Below are positions 41,701 to 45,848 of a stretch of 45,848 bases of DNA, piece after piece; positions within the stretch are counted from its first letter, which is position 1; the number at the start of each line of letters is the position of its first letter. The stretch comes from Bradymonadales bacterium (GTDB lineage Bacteria > Myxococcota_A > Bradymonadia > JAFGEP01), in the NCBI GenBank assembly GCA_016931535.1, contig JAFGEP010000003.1, positions 1-45,848 of the forward strand, written 5' to 3'. The notes under the pieces are model-generated. The model was not told the origin of the DNA and searched no databases. It saw nothing but the letters and a program-made list of their open reading frames with translations. The translations under genes and the position numbers were made by a program.

Positions 41701-42534
41701 ACCTCTCCTCCAATCGAGTCGGCCCAACAGATATCTCCAGAACAACCGCCGGCGGCGACCGAACCGACACCTCAGGATAAGCTCGCTCTACTCCAGGAAG
41801 TCCAACAGAGCGCAATCACCTCCTCCCATAGCGCCATCGACACCGCCAGAACAGCGCTGTCCACCATCCAGCCGGAAGGGTCGGCGCCCGACCTCGCACA
41901 GCTCCAACCAGAGATGCCACCAACCGCCACCCCCGCCCAACAGGAGAGACAGGAACGTCAGAGAGCGACGGAACAGCCGGAGCCACCTGCCATCATTGAG
42001 CAGGCTCGGAGGGAACAGCCCGCCAGGGAACAGCCCGCCCGGGAACAGCCCGCCCGGGAACAGCCCGCCAGGGAACAGCCCGCCAGGGAACAGCCCGCCC
42101 GGGAACAGCCCGCCAGGGAACAGCCCGCCAGGGAGGAAGAACGCCCGGAACGGAGAGCAGAAGCCGAAGTAGAGCCGGAGGAGCTGGATGTGGACGCTTC
42201 CCTGGAGCAGGCCCGCCAGCTAATGGATGGGGAGCAATTTGCAGAAGCCACGGCCGAGTTGCGTCAGGTCCTGGAGATACAACCTCGCAACCGCACCGCC
42301 AACCGCCTCATGGGACTTGCACTGTACGAGATGGCCCAGACGCAGGAGTCCATCCGTTACCTGGAGCAGGGGACGGGAGGGAACCGGCCCGACGAAACCG
42401 CGCTATGCATCCTGGGCAATGCGCAGCAAGAGGTGGGAGACGAGACTGCAGCCCGCCAGACCTATCTGCGCTACCTGGAGCTTTATCCGGAGGGGTCCTG
42501 TGCCCGATACGCCCGCGGGCAGGTTGGGAACTGA
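38791..42534 (+). CDS. Receiver-PATAN-coiled-coil transmembrane protein with periplasmic TPR domain
   Basis: The 1247-residue protein starts at GTG with GGAGGG five bases upstream. Residues 5-125 are a receiver domain (KPILIVDADRKS; Lys in VTKPV), but the phospho-acceptor Asp position is Glu (LIISETDLP, E56). Residues about 138-235 are a PATAN (DUF4388) domain, ELDDITLIDILETIEDGQK. Long Glu/Gln/Arg coiled coils follow at about 345-410 and 570-720, then a Pro-rich region with SPAP repeats (872-887). A membrane helix is at about 940-962 (LLLTGIITVLLVLLAIILFVV). After it come eight REQPA repeats and a TPR domain at about 1130-1246. The receiver should be cytoplasmic and the TPR periplasmic. It resembles myxobacterial polarity or motility scaffolds, but the role is unknown. 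Confidence 0.88.
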   Translation: MTSETKPILIVDADRKSRRILEISLRKAGLDCVGVETAQQALALLADQPISLIISETDLPEEDGFEFCRQVKAKAEIESIPFLFLTHSRDMADKLKGYQLGVDEYVTKPVYVREIIGRIRFLLRRRQQEQLAEEQAQTVTGELDDITLIDILETIEDGQKTGALRLKYDGLWGIIYFENGQVLDARSGLLLGEEALYRLLNWVQGAFTIKYLPSLKRPRRITQPLADLLLEGLQRQEEWDTLAEELASLDLVLRIQHDKLAPLVSELSDSEREITHLFDGRRTIYQVILDSQLGDLATLRIIRHLAGLGLFEHARPTPFEPDDFDLLGPEGEPALALVRTAEEIEEERVRQETLRREREEEEERLRQELEELRALKEAEESAWREAEALKEAARKRTGEIAARERQIMVQLVGETPDALEPPTSETALGKEGHPPWMDLSAIASLAGAQPIDSEVDRVLQAVHNELREIQQVIQTDRKALDEIRQMTELQQRLLVTPKQQQTSLAHTTPFSRDHTSPKHKPVVISAVEEAKEEAKPKRSTADYPAVPFIPEETPAAFPIAQAAQHLQPSDELMERLQSERLQLLEQHKQLIEEIARERQALENERNRLQRETEAQQQALQLQRQQLEAELDRARQHIEQEKELQAELDEVRKELQQERFAVLTEMENAKKWSQETQQQHRRLLEEETQRIRQELARARQRSEAEDELLRLAQEEFELRHHEADRPLLTEETTLPPSEPEWIDGSLDRLEKAPSPGLAEDQSTTLELQWSRLEKQSRPGAQQPATRRQQPPPIPPIQAGKSAPLAQAAPPQQPEQPLPPLKMPPLKPVPHPLDSLGSDEELAAGIHAALFARSGQEMIGEPGRIPKVPPPKISPAPSPAPSPAPSLAPSPDQEQTTAQKPDKLLDTGEEQRFKGFFRQEEADLDELITREAGMAHRKQRLLLTGIITVLLVLLAIILFVVLHHDKSTPSGETSPPIESAQQISPEQPPAATEPTPQDKLALLQEVQQSAITSSHSAIDTARTALSTIQPEGSAPDLAQLQPEMPPTATPAQQERQERQRATEQPEPPAIIEQARREQPAREQPAREQPAREQPAREQPAREQPAREQPAREQPAREEERPERRAEAEVEPEELDVDASLEQARQLMDGEQFAEATAELRQVLEIQPRNRTANRLMGLALYEMAQTQESIRYLEQGTGGNRPDETALCILGNAQQEVGDETAARQTYLRYLELYPEGSCARYARGQVGN
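41404..41451 (+). repeat. 12-bp tandem repeat encoding SPAP
   Basis: Four consecutive copies of AGCCCCGCTCCC (the last with two changes) encode an SPAP-type Pro-rich stretch at residues 872-887 of the receiver-PATAN-TPR protein. Confidence 0.9.
42011..42130 (+). repeat. 15-bp tandem repeat encoding REQPA
   Basis: Eight head-to-tail 15-base units (GGGAACAGCCCGCCA or ...CCC) encode eight REQPA pentapeptides, in frame. The only variation is the Arg codon AGG versus CGG across the unit joint. Near-identity at the DNA level suggests recent slippage expansion. Confidence 0.95.
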
Positions 42535-42561
42535 CCGGCCAGGTCTGCCATGCGGTGAATC

Positions 42562-43593
42562 ATGTTGACTCTCGGCATCGAAACGAGCTGTGACGAGACG
42601 GCTGCCTCGGTGGTGGAGGATGGGTCCCGGATCCGTTCCAGCGTCATCCACAGCCAGATACCGATCCACGCCCGGTATGGTGGTGTGGTCCCGGAGCTCG
42701 CCTCCCGTAATCACATCATGGCGATCCTGCCGGTACTCCAGAAGACGCTGGAGGAATCCGGGGTAAGCTTATCGGATCTGGACCTGGTAGCGGTCACGCG
42801 TGGTCCTGGACTGGTAGGCTCTCTGCTGGTCGGGCTGGAAACGGCCAAGATGCTTGCCTACATACACAACCTCCCGCTTGTGGGGGTCAATCACATCGAG
42901 GGGCATCTTCTCTCTCCGTTCGTCGATCCAGACTGCGCCAAGCGACTTGATTTTCCTTACGTAGCCCTGGTCGTCTCGGGCGGGCACACCGCGCTCATCC
43001 AGGTCCACCAGGTGGGGAAGTACACCCTTTTGGGGAGAACCCTGGACGATGCAGCGGGAGAGGCCTTCGACAAGGTAGCCAAGAGGTTGGGAGCCCCCTA
43101 TCCGGGAGGACCGTACATCGAGCAGTGTGGCCAGGGGGGGGATCCGGGGCGATATCACTTGCCGATTCCGATGGCGGGCAAGGGTCTGGATTTTTCCTTC
43201 AGCGGTCTCAAGACGGCGGCGGCCTTGCTGATCGGCCGCCTCGAGGCGGACCAGAGCGATCGGGGCTGGCTGTCCGATCTCTGCGCCGCCGTGCAGCGAG
43301 CGGTGGTGGAAAGCCTGGTGAGCAAGGCGATGAGCGCGGTTGCCCAGGTCGCGGCCACTCGCCTGGTCGTGGCGGGGGGGGTGGCCTGCAACAGCGGATT
43401 GCGGGCGGCGATCCTGCGAGAATGTGGGCAAAAGGGCATCGAGGTCTTCATCCCCCGCCGCGACCTCTGCACGGACAATGGAGCCATGACCGCCTGCGCC
43501 GGTACCTTCGCCTTTCGAAGAAACCCGGAAAGCGGGTTCACCCAGTTTTCCATGGATGTCGAAGCCGCGTTTCCCCTGGGCGACACCCGCTGA
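42562..43593 (+). CDS. tsaD: tRNA N6-adenosine threonylcarbamoyltransferase
   Basis: TsaD transfers the threonylcarbamoyl group to A37 of ANN-reading tRNAs, with TsaB, TsaC and TsaE. The 343-residue protein has the family start LTLGIETSCDETAASVV, RYGGVVPELASRNH, VTRGPGLVGSLLVGL and the metal-binding GVNHIEGH. Also present are VSGGHTALI, DDAAGEAFDKVAKRLG and DNGAMTACAGTF. It lies 27 bases after the receiver-PATAN-TPR gene, so it may be co-transcribed; no partner gene is adjacent. Confidence 0.96.
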   Translation: MLTLGIETSCDETAASVVEDGSRIRSSVIHSQIPIHARYGGVVPELASRNHIMAILPVLQKTLEESGVSLSDLDLVAVTRGPGLVGSLLVGLETAKMLAYIHNLPLVGVNHIEGHLLSPFVDPDCAKRLDFPYVALVVSGGHTALIQVHQVGKYTLLGRTLDDAAGEAFDKVAKRLGAPYPGGPYIEQCGQGGDPGRYHLPIPMAGKGLDFSFSGLKTAAALLIGRLEADQSDRGWLSDLCAAVQRAVVESLVSKAMSAVAQVAATRLVVAGGVACNSGLRAAILRECGQKGIEVFIPRRDLCTDNGAMTACAGTFAFRRNPESGFTQFSMDVEAAFPLGDTR

Positions 43594-43651
43594 AGGCTGT
43601 CACCAAGAACCGCTGTGCCGGGATTTCTCTTCTCCCTGAGCGCGGATCGCG

Positions 43652-43680
43652 TTGACGGACGGATGCGCATCTCCTATCTT
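43652..43680 (+). promoter_or_regulatory. Promoter of the FrzS/AglZ-like gene
   Basis: TTGACG (43652-43657), exactly 17 bases, then TATCTT (43675-43680). It is the best-matching promoter outside the tRNA cluster and gives a leader of about 40 bases to the ATG at 43728. Confidence 0.65.
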
Positions 43681-43727
43681 GATTCCGTCGCAAAAACCCT
43701 TCTCACACCTTGAGTTAGTAGAAACCA

Positions 43728-45848
43728 ATGGGTGTCAAGATTCTCATCATCGACCGGGATGAAACCGCTGTCTACGGGCTGAAAAGCGTGCTGGAGCCAC
43801 AAGGTGTCGTGGTCCTTTCAACCCCAGACGGAGACGAGGGGCTCGAGATCGCGCAAAACGAGAGACCGTCTCTGATCATACTCGACACCGAGCTCAAGTC
43901 GTCGGGAGGCTACTCCAGCGGCTTCACGCTGTGCAAAAAGATCAAGCGGGAAAGTACGCTGGCGGATATTCCGGTCTTTTTGACCTCGGCGGCAGTCAGC
44001 CAGGACACGTTCGAGAAGCACTCGCGCCTCAAATGGCGGGCAGACGAGTACTTCCACAAGCCGATCCCCGCCGAGCAGCTCAACAGCGCCCTTCGAAAAT
44101 ACCTCAACCTCGGCAACGAAGAGGGCGAGGTCATCGAGATCACCGATGATCTGCTGCTCTCCGAAGAGCTTTCCCTGGATGACATCGACCTGTTGGATCT
44201 CAACGAACGAGCCGACTCCAGAGCGGCAGGGCGAACGGAGATCCCCCCCATCCCCGGTGCCAGGGCCGAAGGGGTCGCCACTCCCGCGATCGCCCCTGCT
44301 CTGCCCCAGGAAGGCCCATTGCCACATCGCGCGGAGGGGTTGAAGGCCGCCGCCATCCCGTCGCCGGAGCCCTCCAACCGCATCGGGCTGACCTCTGCCG
44401 GTGCGGCCGGACTGGCGATAGCCCGGGGAGAAGAGCGTTCCAGCACGGTGCTGTCTCTGCAAATGGAGGTGCGACGGCTCACCGAGCTGCTGAGAAAACG
44501 GGACGAGGATTTCACCAACCTGCGCACCACCACCAGCGCCAGTGAGCGAGAGTTCCTCGCGCTGCGAAACGAGTTGAATAAAAAGGAACGACAGGTTCTG
44601 GAGCTGAAGGATCAGCTCTTCAACAAGGACACCAGCCTGCACAATCTCAACGAGCAGGTGCGCGACCTGGATGCCAAGATCCTCGGCCTGCAACAAGAGC
44701 TTTCCGCCCTGCGCACCCAGGCCGCGACCACCGAGAACCAGGCGGAGACCCTCAACCTGCAGCTTGGCGAAAAACAGCGCGATTTCGAACGCGCCAACCA
44801 GGAGATCTCGGACCTCAAGACCCAAAATACTCGCCTGGTCGAACAGGACAACACCAAGAGAGAGGAGGCTCGAAAGCTCGAACGGGCCCTCGCCAACTCC
44901 CAGAACGAAATCGCCCGCCTGCGCGAAGAGGCCGATCAGATCAAGTCCGACTTCGAGGAGCGGCTTCTCATCGCCGAGACCGGCTCCTACGAACGGATCG
45001 AAGAGGCAAAACAGCAGGCCCAAGAATCGCTGGCCGCCGCCCAGAGCGAAACGGAACAACGGATCCAGCAAATCCAGCGCGAAGCCGAAGAGCAACTGGC
45101 CCAAGCCCAGCAAGAGGCAGCCAGGATCAAGACCGAGTCGGAGCAGCGACTGACCGACGCCACGGAAGAACACGCTCGTGCCCTGGACTCCTTGCGTTCC
45201 GAGCTAGAACAAGCCAAACAGCAGGAGCTGGACCAGCTTCGGCAATCCCAAGAGGCACAGCGAACCGACCTCCAGTCGGCACTGGAATCCGCCCGACAAG
45301 AGCTGGCCGATACCGCCCAACAGCTCACCTCCCAACAACAAGAGGCCCAGGCGTCACACAACACCATCCAACAACTCCAGGAGGAGGCTGCCCGCCGCAC
45401 AGCCGAGCTGGAGGGACTCACTACCCAGTACAGCCAGGAAAAACAGGCCCTGACCGACCTGCATCAGCAGGAGCTCGACGACCTTACGGCCCGCATCGAA
45501 ACCCTCGAGCAAGAACGACGCCAATCAGACGAGAACCATGAGCAGGCTCTGACCGAGCTCCAACAGCGGTTGGAAGCCGCCCAGACGGAGGCTCAACAAG
45601 CGCTCCAAGAAGCCCATGAACAGCGAGACCAGATGCTGGCAGAGGCCACCAGCGAGGCCGAGGAACGCCTGACTCGACTCGACAGGGAGCTGCGCTCCCA
45701 GATGGAGCAGATCCAGGCCGACGCCAGGGCCCAGGTGGAGCAGGTCGAGCAGCAGATCGCTGACGCCAACCAGAAGGCGGAAGAACAGGTCCAGCAAGCC
45801 CGGCAGGAGGCCGAGCAGCAAATCCAACAGGCTCAGGAGGAGACCGAA
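43728..45848 (+). CDS. FrzS/AglZ-like receiver and coiled-coil protein (3' end outside window)
   Basis: 707 codons are visible and the frame is still open at the edge. Residues 1-120 are a receiver: KILIIDRDE, LIILDTELKSSGG with D53, FLTSAA with T86 and FHKPI with K111. The second acidic residue of the usual pair is Arg (R10). An acidic stretch (EVIEITDDLLLSEELSLDD) and a Pro/Ala linker follow. From about residue 245 the rest is uninterrupted coiled coil (LSLQMEVRRLTELLRK onward), very rich in Gln/Glu. This is the architecture of myxobacterial FrzS and AglZ, which localise to cell poles and control motility. Homology to a specific one of the two is not established. The GAAACC before the ATG is a weak ribosome site. 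Confidence 0.85.
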   Translation, partial: MGVKILIIDRDETAVYGLKSVLEPQGVVVLSTPDGDEGLEIAQNERPSLIILDTELKSSGGYSSGFTLCKKIKRESTLADIPVFLTSAAVSQDTFEKHSRLKWRADEYFHKPIPAEQLNSALRKYLNLGNEEGEVIEITDDLLLSEELSLDDIDLLDLNERADSRAAGRTEIPPIPGARAEGVATPAIAPALPQEGPLPHRAEGLKAAAIPSPEPSNRIGLTSAGAAGLAIARGEERSSTVLSLQMEVRRLTELLRKRDEDFTNLRTTTSASEREFLALRNELNKKERQVLELKDQLFNKDTSLHNLNEQVRDLDAKILGLQQELSALRTQAATTENQAETLNLQLGEKQRDFERANQEISDLKTQNTRLVEQDNTKREEARKLERALANSQNEIARLREEADQIKSDFEERLLIAETGSYERIEEAKQQAQESLAAAQSETEQRIQQIQREAEEQLAQAQQEAARIKTESEQRLTDATEEHARALDSLRSELEQAKQQELDQLRQSQEAQRTDLQSALESARQELADTAQQLTSQQQEAQASHNTIQQLQEEAARRTAELEGLTTQYSQEKQALTDLHQQELDDLTARIETLEQERRQSDENHEQALTELQQRLEAAQTEAQQALQEAHEQRDQMLAEATSEAEERLTRLDRELRSQMEQIQADARAQVEQVEQQIADANQKAEEQVQQARQEAEQQIQQAQEETE

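Noticed and set aside
42011..42130. Possible CRISPR array
   Set aside because: The 15-base units are contiguous with no spacers and encode REQPA in frame, so they are a coding tandem repeat.
43818..45173. 451-residue minus-strand open frame opposite the FrzS/AglZ-like gene
   Set aside because: It is the same antisense effect of a coiled-coil gene.

Overview
The window is a GC-rich (roughly 60-65 %), gene-dense bacterial chromosome segment. It has no insertion sequence, prophage, CRISPR array or rRNA that I can see. Several features point to a deltaproteobacterial, myxobacteria-like lineage (Myxococcota or Bradymonadota type): a CarD/CdnL-type regulator, a Ser/Thr kinase with a long Pro/Ser tail and a C-terminal membrane helix, receiver proteins with PATAN (DUF4388) or FrzS/AglZ-like coiled-coil architecture, many lipoproteins, and non-flagellar type III export genes. 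The placement is inferred from gene content, not from phylogeny.

Layout. 1-659 (minus): the start of tuf preceded by the classical tRNA-Thr/Tyr/Gly/Thr cluster with its own promoter. 656-7388 (minus): TPR protein, glycerol kinase, prolyl-tRNA synthetase and RlmB-type methyltransferase. 7698-13554 (plus): mechanosensitive-channel-like protein, an unusual immunity-like/methyltransferase fusion, and FtsK. 13706-19231 (minus): a coupled operon of Ser/Thr kinase, one-TM protein and a very large beta-propeller lipoprotein. 19513-20347 (plus): a small lipoprotein and a small ribbon-helix-helix-like protein. 20501-30882 (minus): a tightly packed run of ten genes that opens with a FliO-like protein and SctR-S-T-U, continues through an orphan Eco57I-like adenine methyltransferase whose start overlaps the sctU stop, and ends with a membrane protein, lipA, thiE and a mannose-1-phosphate guanylyltransferase. 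31016-34242 (plus): an RdgC homologue split over two adjacent reading frames, UppP, and two tandem cyclic-nucleotide-binding proteins. 34252-37423: ruvX (minus), a Dam-type methylase (plus) and a PpiC-type lipoprotein (minus). 37531-45848 (plus): a small basic protein, CarD, a 1247-residue receiver-PATAN-coiled-coil-TM-TPR protein, tsaD, and a truncated receiver/coiled-coil protein that runs off the window.

Most of the window is housekeeping: translation (tuf, tRNAs, proS, rlmB, tsaD), cofactors (lipA, thiE), envelope (uppP, manC, PpiC) and DNA maintenance (ftsK, ruvX, rdgC, dam). The most unusual parts are the type III export gate in one transcription unit with a DNA methyltransferase, the two-gene RdgC, the immunity-like/methyltransferase fusion, a 75-nt three-way-junction inverted-repeat element in the leader of the TPR gene, and the receiver protein whose phospho-acceptor Asp is replaced by Glu. 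Everything was read by eye; no database search was run.
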